A stretch of DNA of 64,000 nucleotides from an uncultured Lachnospiraceae bacterium (GTDB lineage Bacteria; Bacillota; Clostridia; Lachnospirales; Lachnospiraceae): positions 1-64,000 of the forward strand of contig URSA01000003.1 of NCBI GenBank assembly GCA_900550475.1. Direction: 5' to 3'. Below, in pieces: positions 42,845 through 51,637 of the stretch (positions are counted from its first letter, which is position 1; the number at the start of each line of letters is the position of its first letter). The translations under genes and the position numbers were made by a program. Under the pieces are notes generated by a model that was not told where the DNA came from, made no database searches, and saw nothing but the letters and a program-made list of their open reading frames with translations.

Positions 42845-44014
42845 ATGAGCATGGCAAATGAAATGCGGGAACATCTGACAAAAGGGATCATCCCTTTCTG
42901 GCAGAAGCTGCAGGACGAGGAGAACGGCGGTTTTTACGGATATATGGGGCCGGATCTTGCCGTAGACAAAAAGGCAGTGAAGGGCTGTATCTTAAACAGC
43001 CGTATCTTGTGGTTCTTCTCCAATGCATATCTGACGCTGCACGATCAGGCGCTTCTTGAGAATGCGGCGCATGCCTATCGTTTTATGAAGGATTACTGTA
43101 TGGACAAGGAGTACGGCGGTGTGTTCTGGTCTGTCACCTACGACGGAAAGCCGGAGGATACCACAAAGCATATCTACAATCAGGCATTTGCCATCTATGC
43201 GCTGTCCTCCTATTATGATGCGTCAAAGGATCCCGAGGCGCTCAGGGCGGCAGAGGAATTGTTTGCCGTGATCGAGGAGAAGGGCTTTGACGAGGGAGGC
43301 TACAAGGAGGCGCTTGACCGCAGCTTTGCTCCGGCGGAGAACGACAAGCTCTCCGAGAACGGCGTGATGGCGGACCGCACCATGAATACCCTCCTGCATG
43401 TGTTTGAGGCGTACACGGAGCTGTACCGCGTGAGCCGCGACGAGAGGGTGAAGGAGAAGCTTCTTTGGATCCTTGAGACCTTCCGCAATAAGATCTACAA
43501 CCCGAAGCTGCACAGACAGGAAGTGTTCTTCGACAACAATATGAACAGCCTGATCGACCTGCATTCCTACGGACACGACATCGAGACCTCGTGGCTTTTG
43601 GACAGAGGGCTTGAGGTGATCGGGGACAAGGAGTACGCCGCAGGCTGGTATGACATCGTGGCAGATTTGGTGGCTGAGGTGTACCGGGCGGCATACAGCC
43701 ATGATTCCCTCGCAAACGAGTGCGAGAGGGGTGTTGTGGACAAGAAGAGAGTATGGTGGGTGCAGGCGGAGGCTGTGGTCGGCTTCTACAACCAGTATAA
43801 AAAGGATCCAACCCACAAGGAATATCTGGAGGCAGCTGAGCATATCTGGGGCTTCATCAAGGAGCATGTGATCGATAAGAGAGAGGGCTCCGAGTGGTTC
43901 ATGCATGTGGATGAGAACGGCAGCCCGGAGACGGATAAGCCCATCGTGGAACCGTGGAAGTGTCCTTACCACAACGGCCGTATGTGTATGGAAATGATTA
44001 AGAGAGAGGCGTAG
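42845..44014 (+). CDS. Cellobiose 2-epimerase (AGE superfamily)
   Basis: 389 residues, cytoplasmic (alpha/alpha)6 barrel. Motifs match cellobiose 2-epimerases: NGGFYGYMGPD near 27, YGGVFWSVTYDGKP at about 89-102, YNQAFAIYALSSYY, the catalytic His244 in SYGHDIETSWLL and His376 in KCPYHNGRMCMEM. It converts the reducing-end residue of beta-1,4-linked disaccharides between glucose and mannose, so Man-Man becomes Man-Glc, the substrate for the GH130_1 enzyme next door. The start ATG 42845 follows AGGAGAG. The pairing with GH130_1 is the known mannan-catabolic module. Confidence 0.92.
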   Translation: MSMANEMREHLTKGIIPFWQKLQDEENGGFYGYMGPDLAVDKKAVKGCILNSRILWFFSNAYLTLHDQALLENAAHAYRFMKDYCMDKEYGGVFWSVTYDGKPEDTTKHIYNQAFAIYALSSYYDASKDPEALRAAEELFAVIEEKGFDEGGYKEALDRSFAPAENDKLSENGVMADRTMNTLLHVFEAYTELYRVSRDERVKEKLLWILETFRNKIYNPKLHRQEVFFDNNMNSLIDLHSYGHDIETSWLLDRGLEVIGDKEYAAGWYDIVADLVAEVYRAAYSHDSLANECERGVVDKKRVWWVQAEAVVGFYNQYKKDPTHKEYLEAAEHIWGFIKEHVIDKREGSEWFMHVDENGSPETDKPIVEPWKCPYHNGRMCMEMIKREA

Positions 44015-44035
44015 AGCGCAGAAGGGAGAATTGAT

Positions 44036-45214
44036 ATGATACATGAAAAGTATTTTGAACTGAAGCAGCAGCAGGAGAAGCTGCTTGGCAGAAAAAATGA
44101 GGTTGATGAAAATTTCTACAACGGCATTTATGACCGTTACCGTTACCCGGTGCTGACAAGGGAGCATGCCCCCATTGAGTGGCAGTACGATCTGGATGCG
44201 CAGACCAATCCGTTCTTTGAGGAGAGACTGGGCATCAACGCGGTGATGAACTCCGGCGCACTCTACATGAACGGAAAATATTATCTGGTGGCGAGAATCG
44301 AGGGAAATGACAGAAAGTCCTTCTTCGGTGTGGCTGAGAGCGACAACGGCGTGGATGGATTCCGTTTCTGGGATTACCCGGTTGTCCTGCCGGATACCTG
44401 TCCCGGGGAGACCAACGTGTACGACATGCGTCTGACGAAGCATGAGGACGGCTACATTTACGGGGTATTCTGCTCCGAGAGCAAGGACAAGAACGCAAAG
44501 GATCTGTCCGCAGCGGTGGCTGCCGCAGGCATTGTGCGCACGAAGGATTTAAAGACATGGGAGAGACTGCCGAATCTGGTTACGCTGCATTCTCCCCAGC
44601 AGAGGAACGTGGTGCTGCATCCCGAATTCGTGGACGGCAAGTACGCCTTCTATACAAGACCCATGGATGACTTCATCGACACGGGATCCGGCGGCGGTGT
44701 CGGCTTCGGACTCTGCGAGGATATCACCCACGCAGTGATCGACGAGGAGAAGATGACCAGCATCCGCCGTTACCATACCATCACGGAGGTGAAGAACGGT
44801 GCGGGCGCAGTACCCATAAAGACCGACAAGGGCTGGATCCACATTGCACACGGCGTGCGCAACACGGCAGCGGGACTCCGTTACGTGATCTATGCGTTTG
44901 CAACCGCACTGGACGATCCCGCAAAGGTGATCGCGGAGCCCTCCGGCATGCTGATCGGACCCAGGGGCTGGGAGCGCGTGGGAGATGTGTCCAACGTAGT
45001 GTTCACCAACGGCGCCGTTGTCAACGAGAAGAACGAAGTGTTCATCTATTATGCGTCCAGTGATACCAGACTGCATGTGGCAAAGACGGATCTTGACAGA
45101 CTTACGGATTATGTGTTCGGAACGCCCAAGGATCCTCTCCGCAGTGCGGATTGCGTAAAGCAGCGCTGCGAGCTGATCGCAAAGAATCAGGAGCTGCTTA
45201 AGAACGGCAAATAA
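44036..45214 (+). CDS. GH130_1-type 4-O-beta-mannosylglucose phosphorylase
   Basis: 392 residues, cytoplasmic. The PIEWQYDLDAQTNPFFEERLG opening, the catalytic Asp130 in NVYDMRLT, GVFCSESKDKNA and KTDKGWIHIAHGVRNTAAG match the longer GH130_1 subfamily (R. albus RaMP1, about 390 residues) rather than GH130_2. It phosphorolyses Man-beta-1,4-Glc to mannose-1-phosphate and glucose. The substrate would come from the epimerase encoded immediately upstream. It is followed 12 bases later by a CE17-like esterase, in the same transcript. Confidence 0.91.
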   Translation: MIHEKYFELKQQQEKLLGRKNEVDENFYNGIYDRYRYPVLTREHAPIEWQYDLDAQTNPFFEERLGINAVMNSGALYMNGKYYLVARIEGNDRKSFFGVAESDNGVDGFRFWDYPVVLPDTCPGETNVYDMRLTKHEDGYIYGVFCSESKDKNAKDLSAAVAAAGIVRTKDLKTWERLPNLVTLHSPQQRNVVLHPEFVDGKYAFYTRPMDDFIDTGSGGGVGFGLCEDITHAVIDEEKMTSIRRYHTITEVKNGAGAVPIKTDKGWIHIAHGVRNTAAGLRYVIYAFATALDDPAKVIAEPSGMLIGPRGWERVGDVSNVVFTNGAVVNEKNEVFIYYASSDTRLHVAKTDLDRLTDYVFGTPKDPLRSADCVKQRCELIAKNQELLKNGK

Positions 45215-45226
45215 GGAGTACGGCTT

Positions 45227-46348
45227 ATGAAAGAATTGATTGACTGTAAAAAAGGTCTGGTCAATGTGGGAGACGACAGCAGAATACGCCGTGTCATGGG
45301 AAAGGCAATGCGGGGAGAGCCGGTTACGCTGGCTTTCCTCGGCGGCTCCATCACACAGGGCTCCCTGTCCTCCACACCTGAGACCTGCTATGCATACCGG
45401 GTGTATCAGTGGTGGAAGGAGACCTTTCCGCAGGCTGAGTTTACCTATGTAAACGCCGGAATCGGCGGCACCACCTCCCATCTTGGCGTGGGAAGAGTGG
45501 AGGAGGAAGTACTCTCCCACAGACCGGATTTTGTGATCGTGGAGTTTTCCGTCAATGATGCGGATGAGGACGAGCATTTCAAGGAGACCTACGAGGGTCT
45601 GGTGCGGAGACTGCTTTCCGCAGAGGGCGCGCCCGCAGTGCTTCTGGTACACAATGTGCGCTATGACGACGGCGGCAACGCTGAGGCGATCCACGGGCCG
45701 GTGGGAGACCACTACAATCTTCCCCGGGTCAGCATGAAGAGCACGATCTATCCGCTTGTGGAATCGGGAGCAATCGTAAAGAGGGATATTACGCCGGATG
45801 ATCTGCACCCCAATGATGCGGGACATGAGCTGGTGGCGTATGTGATCACGGAGTATCTTTCCGGTGTCGCAGAGAATCCGGAGAAACCGCTTGAGACGGC
45901 GGCAGGGACGCTTCCCGCACCCATCACGAAAAACCGCTACGAACACGCAAAGCGGTATCGGAACGACGAACTGGAGCCGGTTTCCTGCAATGGATTTGCC
46001 CCGGATGAGACGCCTCAGTCCTGCGTTGCAGATTGCTTCAAAAAGGGCTTTACGGCTGCTAAAAAAGGCGATAAAATCGTTTTTAGGACGAATGCGGCAT
46101 GTATCGCGGTGCAGTACCGCAAGACAATCCGGAGACCGGCACCGATTGCAACACTTACGGTGGACGGCGGCAGTGAGCACCGGATCCTTCTGGACGCAAA
46201 TTTTGACGAGGAGTGGGGAGACTGCCTGTATCTGGAGACCGTGGCGGAATATCCGGAGAAGGGCGAACACACCGTGGAAATCGAGATCACGGAAACCCAT
46301 GAGGACGACAAAGAGGTGTTCTATCTGGTGTCACTCATTTGTGCATGA
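45227..46348 (+). CDS. Cytoplasmic SGNH acetylesterase, CE17-like
   Basis: 373 residues, no signal. SGNH blocks: nucleophile Ser41 in GGSITQG, NAGIGGTTSHLG, SVNDADED and DLHPNDAGHE (His194). A C-terminal beta-sandwich from about 230 (KKGDKIVFRTNAACIAVQY, LTVDGGSEHRILLDANF, EKGEHTVEIEI) fits the CBM35-type tail of Roseburia CE17, which removes axial 2-O-acetyls from mannose residues. It is a paralogue of the surface lipoprotein at 20874 without the secretion signal. Placement between GH130_1 and GH94 fits deacetylation of imported oligosaccharides. Confidence 0.86.
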   Translation: MKELIDCKKGLVNVGDDSRIRRVMGKAMRGEPVTLAFLGGSITQGSLSSTPETCYAYRVYQWWKETFPQAEFTYVNAGIGGTTSHLGVGRVEEEVLSHRPDFVIVEFSVNDADEDEHFKETYEGLVRRLLSAEGAPAVLLVHNVRYDDGGNAEAIHGPVGDHYNLPRVSMKSTIYPLVESGAIVKRDITPDDLHPNDAGHELVAYVITEYLSGVAENPEKPLETAAGTLPAPITKNRYEHAKRYRNDELEPVSCNGFAPDETPQSCVADCFKKGFTAAKKGDKIVFRTNAACIAVQYRKTIRRPAPIATLTVDGGSEHRILLDANFDEEWGDCLYLETVAEYPEKGEHTVEIEITETHEDDKEVFYLVSLICA

Positions 46349-46374
46349 AAATAATTTAAAGGAGAAAAGGCAAT

Positions 46375-48768
46375 ATGAAGTATGGTTACTTTGATGAGAC
46401 CAACAAGGAATATGTGATCACCAGACCGGATACTCCGGCGCCCTGGGCAAATTATCTGGGTTCCCCGGCATACGGTGCGATTATTTCCAACAACGCGGGA
46501 GGTTACAGCTTTGTGCAGAGCGGCGCCAACGGACGAATCCTGCGCTACCACTTCAACAGCGACGATACCCCCGGCAGATACATCTATCTGCGCGATGATG
46601 AGACCAGGGATTACTGGTCGGCATCCTGGCAGCCGGTGGCAAAGCCTCTTGACGCATACAAGAGCGAGTGTCACCACGGAACGGCGTACACCAATCTGGT
46701 GTCCGACTATGCGGACATCCATTGTGAGGCGCTTTACTATGTTCCCCTTAACAAGACCTATGAGGTTTGGCGCGCAAAGGTGACCAACACCTCAGATCGC
46801 GAGAGAAAGATCTCCGCATTTGCGTTTGCGGAGTTTACCAACGACAGCAACTACGAGCAGGATCAGGTGAACCTGCAGTACACGCTGTTCATCACCAAGA
46901 CCTATTTCAAGGGCAGCAAGATCGTACAGACCATCAATGAAAACTGCGGCAAGGACGCGAGGGGCTACAACGGCAGGGAGCGTTTCTTAGGTCTTGCAGG
47001 CGCGCCCGTCACCTCCTACAACGGAGACAAGGAAGCCTTTCTGGGAAGATACCGCACCTACGGCAATCCCATTGCAGTGGAGCGGGGCGAGTGTGACAAC
47101 GTGCTGAACTACAACGCCAATGCCTGCGGCGCACTGCACAGTGCAATGGTGCTGAAGCCCGGCGAGAGCAGGGAGCTTACGTTTGTGCTGGGTCAGGCAG
47201 ATCCCGACAAGGCAGAGCAGATCCTGTCCGGCTATGAAGAGGCGGGAAGAGTGGAGAAGGAGCTTGCAGAGCTGAAGAACTATTGGCACGGCAAGCTGGC
47301 TAATTTTCAGGTAAACACCCCTGACGAGGCGTTCAACAGCATGGTAAATACCTGGAACGCATACCAGTGCTTCATCACCTTTACATGGTCAAGAGCCGCT
47401 TCCTTCGTATACTGCGGACAGAGAAACGGCTACGGCTACCGCGATACGGTGCAGGATATTCAGGGAATTATCCATCTGGATCCGCAGATGGCGCTTGCAC
47501 AGATCAAATTCATGCTCTCCGCACAGGTGAACCACGGCGGCGGACTGCCTCTGGTAAAATATACGCACAATCCCGGGCATGAGGATACCCCGGATGATGA
47601 ATCCTATGTGCGCGAGACCGGACATCCCGCATACAGAGCGGATGATGCGCTCTGGCTCTTCCCCACGGTGTGGAAGTATGTAGCAGAGACGGGAGACAAG
47701 GACTTTATTAAGGAAGTGATTCCTTACGCCAACAAGGAGGAGGGAACCGTATACGATCACTTGAAGAGAGCCATCCAGTTCTCCATGGATCGTCTGGGCG
47801 ACCACAAGATGCCGGCAGGTCTGCATGCAGACTGGAACGACTGCCTGCGTCTCGGCAAGAAGGGAGAATCCACCTTTGTTGCCATGCAGCTCTACTACGC
47901 ATTTACCGTGATGAAGGGATTTGCGGAGGAGCTGAAGGATACCGAGTATTTGGCTTATCTGGAGAAGACCCAGAAGGAGCTGGGAGAGATCATTCAGAAG
48001 GAGTGCTGGGAGGACGACCGCTATGTGCGCGGTATCAAGGAGGACGGTCAGGTAATCGGCTCCAAGAAGGATCCCGAGGCAAGCATGTGGCTCAATCCCC
48101 AGTCATGGGCGGTTATCAGCGGTCTGGCCTCCAAGGAGCAGGCGGAGGCTGCACTGGAGACCGTACATAAAGAGCTGAACACCAAGTATGGCGTGCGCCT
48201 GATGACGCCTCCCTACAAGGATCATGCATTCGACGGCGCGCAGGCATTGCTGTTCAACGCCTCCACCAAGGAGAATGCGGGAATCTTCTCACAGCCTCAG
48301 GGCTGGATCATTCTGGCGGAGTCCCTGATGGGACACGGCAACCGTGCGTTTGAATACTTCACGGAGAGTGCGCCCGCTTCCCAGAACGAGGATGCGGATG
48401 TCAGAAAGCTGGAGCCCTATGTGCACGGACAGTTTACGGAGAGCGTGGAGTCACCTTTCGAGGGACGTTCCCATGTGCACTGGCTGACCGGTACGGCGTC
48501 TACCTGTATGGTGGGCTGCGTTGAGGGTATCTGCGGTATGCGCCCGGATCTGGACGGTCTGTGGGTATGCCCGTCCATCTCCTCCGACTGGAAGGAGATG
48601 ACCATGGATAAGACCTTCCGTGGAAAGAAGCTTCACATCACGGTGAAGAATCCCAACGGCAGAGAGAGCGGATTTACAGAGTTCTACATCAACGGACAGA
48701 AGGCAGATAAGCCTTATGTACCGACTGCCGATATGAAGGATGAAAACGAAATTCTGCTGGTAATGTAA
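46375..48768 (+). CDS. GH94 cellobiose phosphorylase-like enzyme
   Basis: 797 residues, cytoplasmic, normal length for GH94. The N-terminal super-sandwich starts KYGYFDETNKEYVITRPDTP with LGSPAYGAIISNNAGGYSF. The catalytic (alpha/alpha)6 barrel has GQRNGYGYRDTVQDIQGI and the acid Asp in LHADWNDCL at about 485-489. The phosphate-site and C-terminal blocks GLASKEQAEAAL and AWNDCL-type neighbours also fit cellobiose phosphorylase. It would convert cellobiose, which arises from glucomannan backbones, to glucose-1-phosphate and glucose. Last gene of the mannan block; a terminator follows directly. A beta-glucoside other than cellobiose is possible. Confidence 0.9.
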   Translation: MKYGYFDETNKEYVITRPDTPAPWANYLGSPAYGAIISNNAGGYSFVQSGANGRILRYHFNSDDTPGRYIYLRDDETRDYWSASWQPVAKPLDAYKSECHHGTAYTNLVSDYADIHCEALYYVPLNKTYEVWRAKVTNTSDRERKISAFAFAEFTNDSNYEQDQVNLQYTLFITKTYFKGSKIVQTINENCGKDARGYNGRERFLGLAGAPVTSYNGDKEAFLGRYRTYGNPIAVERGECDNVLNYNANACGALHSAMVLKPGESRELTFVLGQADPDKAEQILSGYEEAGRVEKELAELKNYWHGKLANFQVNTPDEAFNSMVNTWNAYQCFITFTWSRAASFVYCGQRNGYGYRDTVQDIQGIIHLDPQMALAQIKFMLSAQVNHGGGLPLVKYTHNPGHEDTPDDESYVRETGHPAYRADDALWLFPTVWKYVAETGDKDFIKEVIPYANKEEGTVYDHLKRAIQFSMDRLGDHKMPAGLHADWNDCLRLGKKGESTFVAMQLYYAFTVMKGFAEELKDTEYLAYLEKTQKELGEIIQKECWEDDRYVRGIKEDGQVIGSKKDPEASMWLNPQSWAVISGLASKEQAEAALETVHKELNTKYGVRLMTPPYKDHAFDGAQALLFNASTKENAGIFSQPQGWIILAESLMGHGNRAFEYFTESAPASQNEDADVRKLEPYVHGQFTESVESPFEGRSHVHWLTGTASTCMVGCVEGICGMRPDLDGLWVCPSISSDWKEMTMDKTFRGKKLHITVKNPNGRESGFTEFYINGQKADKPYVPTADMKDENEILLVM

Positions 48769-48781
48769 TGACAGCGTAATA

Positions 48782-48824
48782 AAAGAGCTGAAGTACCTTT
48801 CCGGGTATTTCAGCTCTTTTTTTT
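48782..48824 (+). terminator. Intrinsic terminator of the mannan operon
   Basis: AAAGAGCTGAAGTACC pairs with GGGTATTTCAGCTCTTT around a short loop, followed by eight T. It lies 13 bases after the GH94 stop. Confidence 0.85.
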
Positions 48825-48972
48825 GTATCATAGGAAATTACGTCGTAATCTTCCTATGATACAAAAGCCCTCCGGGCAGGATCGCACTGCGGCGGAGAGG
48901 TATTATGTCGCAAAAGCGACCCGCCGCAGGCGTAGAATCCTGCAAGCAGGATTCTTTGCGCCCGTTGGCGCA
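48821..48972. repeat. Cluster of four palindromes between convergent genes
   Basis: Back to back: (a) 48821-48866, TTTTGTATCATAGGAA and its complement around the self-complementary ATTACGTCGTAAT. (b) 48887-48929, CTGCGGCGG facing CCGCCGCAG and enclosing GTCGC-AAAA-GCGAC. (c) 48934-48955, AGAATCCTGC-AA-GCAGGATTCT. (d) 48957-48972, TGCGCC-CGTT-GGCGCA. It looks like a REP/MITE-like intergenic element rather than one terminator. It carries no coding frame I can support. Confidence 0.6.
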
Positions 48973-48976
48973 CGCT

Positions 48977-49600
48977 TTAACTGTTCTTCATCACGATTTC
49001 TTCGATCACATCCGCCACATGCTCGCAGGCATCCGCGCATTTTTCCATGTAGGTGTAGATCTCCCGCCAGGCGATGATCTCCAGGGCGCTGTCAGACTCC
49101 GTATGCAGGGCATGCATGGAGGCGATGAACAGCTTATCCGCTTCCTCCTCCAGCGTGTTGATGGCGATAAGCTTCTCATTCAGTGAGGGAGATTTTCTGA
49201 AATCCGCAAATTCCCGCAGCGTATCAAGCAGGGTCTCACAGCAGGAGATGATCAGATCAGCAAAGGGAAGAGCGTCCCTCCGGATGCGGATCACATTGTT
49301 GATGTAGATGCGCAGAAGCACATCCTCGATGCAGTCTGTCACATCATCGATGTTCTGGGAGAGCATCATAATGTCCTCGCGCTCGATGGGAGTGATGAAG
49401 GCTTTGACCAGAACCTCCTTCATCTCATGCTTTTTGAGGTCTGCGGCGTGTTCCACCTGATGCATCTGATCCAGAAGATGGGGGAGCGCGGCGGGACTGA
49501 ACCCTGAGAGGGAGCTCTTTAAAAGCTGCGCCGCCTGCAGCGCGTCGTCCGCACAGGAAACAAAATTATCAAAGAAGAAATTGTCATTGTTCTTAGCCAT
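48977..49600 (-). CDS. DUF47 (PhoU-like) phosphate transport regulator
   Basis: 207 residues, all-helical PhoU-like fold of the DUF47 type. Acidic metal-binding helices are visible (QVEHAADLKKHEMKEVLVKA at about 46-65, REDIMMLSQNIDDVTDCIED at about 75-94, and EKLIAINTLEEEADKLFIAS). Such proteins regularly accompany Pit phosphate transporters and modulate their activity. It is second in a leftward operon, 18 bases after the Pit gene, with a good GGAGG. No membrane segment. Its end is just beyond the palindrome cluster. Confidence 0.9.
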   Translation of the reverse strand: MAKNNDNFFFDNFVSCADDALQAAQLLKSSLSGFSPAALPHLLDQMHQVEHAADLKKHEMKEVLVKAFITPIEREDIMMLSQNIDDVTDCIEDVLLRIYINNVIRIRRDALPFADLIISCCETLLDTLREFADFRKSPSLNEKLIAINTLEEEADKLFIASMHALHTESDSALEIIAWREIYTYMEKCADACEHVADVIEEIVMKNS

Positions 49601-49618
49601 AGGAAAGCCTCCTTATCC

Positions 49619-50671
49619 TTACATCAATATTAAAAACAGTTTCGCTATGAGATAGCCGATGAGACCGCAGCCCGGGAATGTCAGGATCCAGGTGAGAACC
49701 ATCTCCTTCACCACGGAAAAATTAATGGCGGAGAGGCGCTTCACCGCGCCCACGCCCATGATGGCTGTGGTTTTGGTGTGGGTGGTGCTGACCGGGATGC
49801 CGAACAGGGAGGAGAGCAGAAGACAGAGGGCGGATGCAATGTCTGCAGAAAAGCCCTGATATTTTTCCAGTCTCACCATGTCCATGCCCACGGATTTGAT
49901 GATCTTTTTTCCACCCACGGAGGTGCCCAGTCCCATGACAACGGAGCATAGGAGCATCATCCACACAGGCAGCCCTACGCCGTCCGTGCGGTCCGCACCG
50001 TTTAACAGCATCATGCCTAAAAGCAGGACGCCCATGAATTTCTGTCCGTCCTGTGCGCCGTGCATAAAGGACATGGCGGCGCCGCCGAAAATCTGTCCGT
50101 AGCGGAACAGTCCCTCGGATTTCCTGCGGTCGGTTCCGGCAAACAGAAGGGTGATGAGCTTGCAGCACAGAAAGCCGGTTCCGAAACCCAGTGCGGTGGA
50201 GAGCACAAGTCCGTACAGCACCTTCAGCCATTCCGCACCGTTGATGCCCGAGATGCCGCCCTGCAATGCAATGGCTGCGCCGGAGAGCCCCGCGATCAGG
50301 GCATGGCTTTCGCTGGTGGGAATACCGAAGTACCAAGCCGCCACCGCCCAGATCACAATGGCAAACAGGGCGGCGCAGAGCGCTACCAGAGCCGCTTTGT
50401 TATCCCCGTGGAAGTTGACCATATTGGTGATGGTCATGGCGACGGTGGAATTGAACAGGGTCATGACCAGAACACCTAAAAAATTGAAAATTGCCGACAT
50501 GATAATCGCTGCATTGACGTTCAGGGAACGGGTCGAGACACAGGTGGCGATCGCATTGGGCGCATCGGTCCATCCGTTCACAAAAATGACGCAGAGAGTC
50601 AGAAATACAGTGACCGCCAGAATAGGGTTCTGCTGGATCTGCTGTATAAAAAATGAGAACGAGATATCCAT
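49619..50671 (-). CDS. Pit-family inorganic phosphate transporter
   Basis: 350 residues with about ten membrane helices. The duplicated PiT signature is visible in both halves: NGWTDAPNAIATCVSTRSL (about 31-49) and AQDGQKFMGVLLLGMM/GTSVGGKKIIKSVGMDM in the second half. The GIPTSESHALIAGLSGAAIA and GIPVSTTHTKTTAIMGVGA segments are also typical. It is a low-affinity, proton- or metal-phosphate-driven uptake system. First gene of a two-gene operon with the DUF47 regulator. The start ATG is at 50671, preceded by AGGATAA. Confidence 0.93.
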   Translation of the reverse strand: MDISFSFFIQQIQQNPILAVTVFLTLCVIFVNGWTDAPNAIATCVSTRSLNVNAAIIMSAIFNFLGVLVMTLFNSTVAMTITNMVNFHGDNKAALVALCAALFAIVIWAVAAWYFGIPTSESHALIAGLSGAAIALQGGISGINGAEWLKVLYGLVLSTALGFGTGFLCCKLITLLFAGTDRRKSEGLFRYGQIFGGAAMSFMHGAQDGQKFMGVLLLGMMLLNGADRTDGVGLPVWMMLLCSVVMGLGTSVGGKKIIKSVGMDMVRLEKYQGFSADIASALCLLLSSLFGIPVSTTHTKTTAIMGVGAVKRLSAINFSVVKEMVLTWILTFPGCGLIGYLIAKLFLILM

Positions 50672-50789
50672 TTGCGGTTATCCTCCGAATGTGGTATGGT
50701 AAAAATACGCAGCAAAATAATTATATGTTCAGGATATGCAAAAATAAAGTAAAAAAAACGTTAAGAAATGATTTGCGGGAGGAAAATAT

Positions 50790-51635
50790 ATGCATTCACC
50801 TTTGGAAATTGCAAGAAATTATGTGGAGATCGGAATCCATAAAGTAAGGCTGTCCGCGTTCAAAATGCTGGTGCTGGGTGTCTTTGCGGGCATGTTCATC
50901 GGCTTTGCGGGCATTGCATCCAGCGTGGGAGCGGTCACTGTGGAGAATGCCTCTATTGCCAGACTGATCAGCGCCACGCTGTTCCCGGCGGGCATGGCGA
51001 TGGTGCTGGTAGCGGGAAGCGAGCTGTTTACCGGAAACAATCTGATCATCATTGCACTGCTGGAAAAAAAGATCCGCCTGCATGAAATGCTGAAGAACTG
51101 GTTCTTTGTATTTGTGGGGAATTTAATCGGAGCGGCGCTTGTGGCGCTTTTGGTGGTGCTCGGCCATGTGCCGGATTTATACGGCGGCAGACTTGCGGAG
51201 AGCATGGTAAAGAACGCCCAGAACAGGGTGAGCCTCTCCTTTGGGGATGCGTTCGTGAAGGGAATTTTGTGTAATATTTTAGTCTGCATTGCGGTGTGGG
51301 CGGCCTTCGCGGCAAAGAGAGTGTCGGGAAAGCTTCTGATGAGCTTCTGGCCGGTCATGGTCTTCGTGCTCTGCGGTTTTGAACACAGCATTGCGGATAT
51401 TTATTTTTGTATCGCGGGAATCCTGACTGCCGGAGAGTACGGCATTGCGGCGCAGGGGCTTACCTTCGGAAGCTTCCTGCTAAAGAACCTGCTCCCGGTG
51501 GCGCTCGGCAATACTGTGGGCGGCGCCGGAATCGTGGGAGTCGGATACTGGGCGGTCTACCTGAGGCATACACCCGGATATCCGAGTCCCATCGAGAGTG
51601 AGCAGGAGGAGATTGATATCGCGGAAGAATATTAG
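50790..51635 (+). CDS. Formate/nitrite transporter (FNT) family channel
   Basis: 281 residues, six membrane helices. FNT marks: the N-terminal amphipathic segment, GVFAGMFIGFAGIASSVGAV (about 35-54), LFPAGMAMVLVAGSELFTGNNL (about 70-90, broken helix with the Omega-loop), and a late GFEHSIADIYF with the conserved His of the pore (about 198-208). It forms pentameric channels for formate or related monovalent anions (also nitrite or hydrosulfide). The start ATG 50790 has GGGAGGA upstream. It ends two bases from the stop of the convergent typA gene. Ion specificity cannot be read from sequence. Confidence 0.92.
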   Translation: MHSPLEIARNYVEIGIHKVRLSAFKMLVLGVFAGMFIGFAGIASSVGAVTVENASIARLISATLFPAGMAMVLVAGSELFTGNNLIIIALLEKKIRLHEMLKNWFFVFVGNLIGAALVALLVVLGHVPDLYGGRLAESMVKNAQNRVSLSFGDAFVKGILCNILVCIAVWAAFAAKRVSGKLLMSFWPVMVFVLCGFEHSIADIYFCIAGILTAGEYGIAAQGLTFGSFLLKNLLPVALGNTVGGAGIVGVGYWAVYLRHTPGYPSPIESEQEEIDIAEEY

Positions 51636-51637
51636 GA

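Noticed and set aside
44549..46300. Minus-strand open frame of 583 codons opposite GH130_1 and CE17
   Set aside because: Antisense to two well-supported enzymes, with Cys/His/Arg-rich composition typical of shadow frames.
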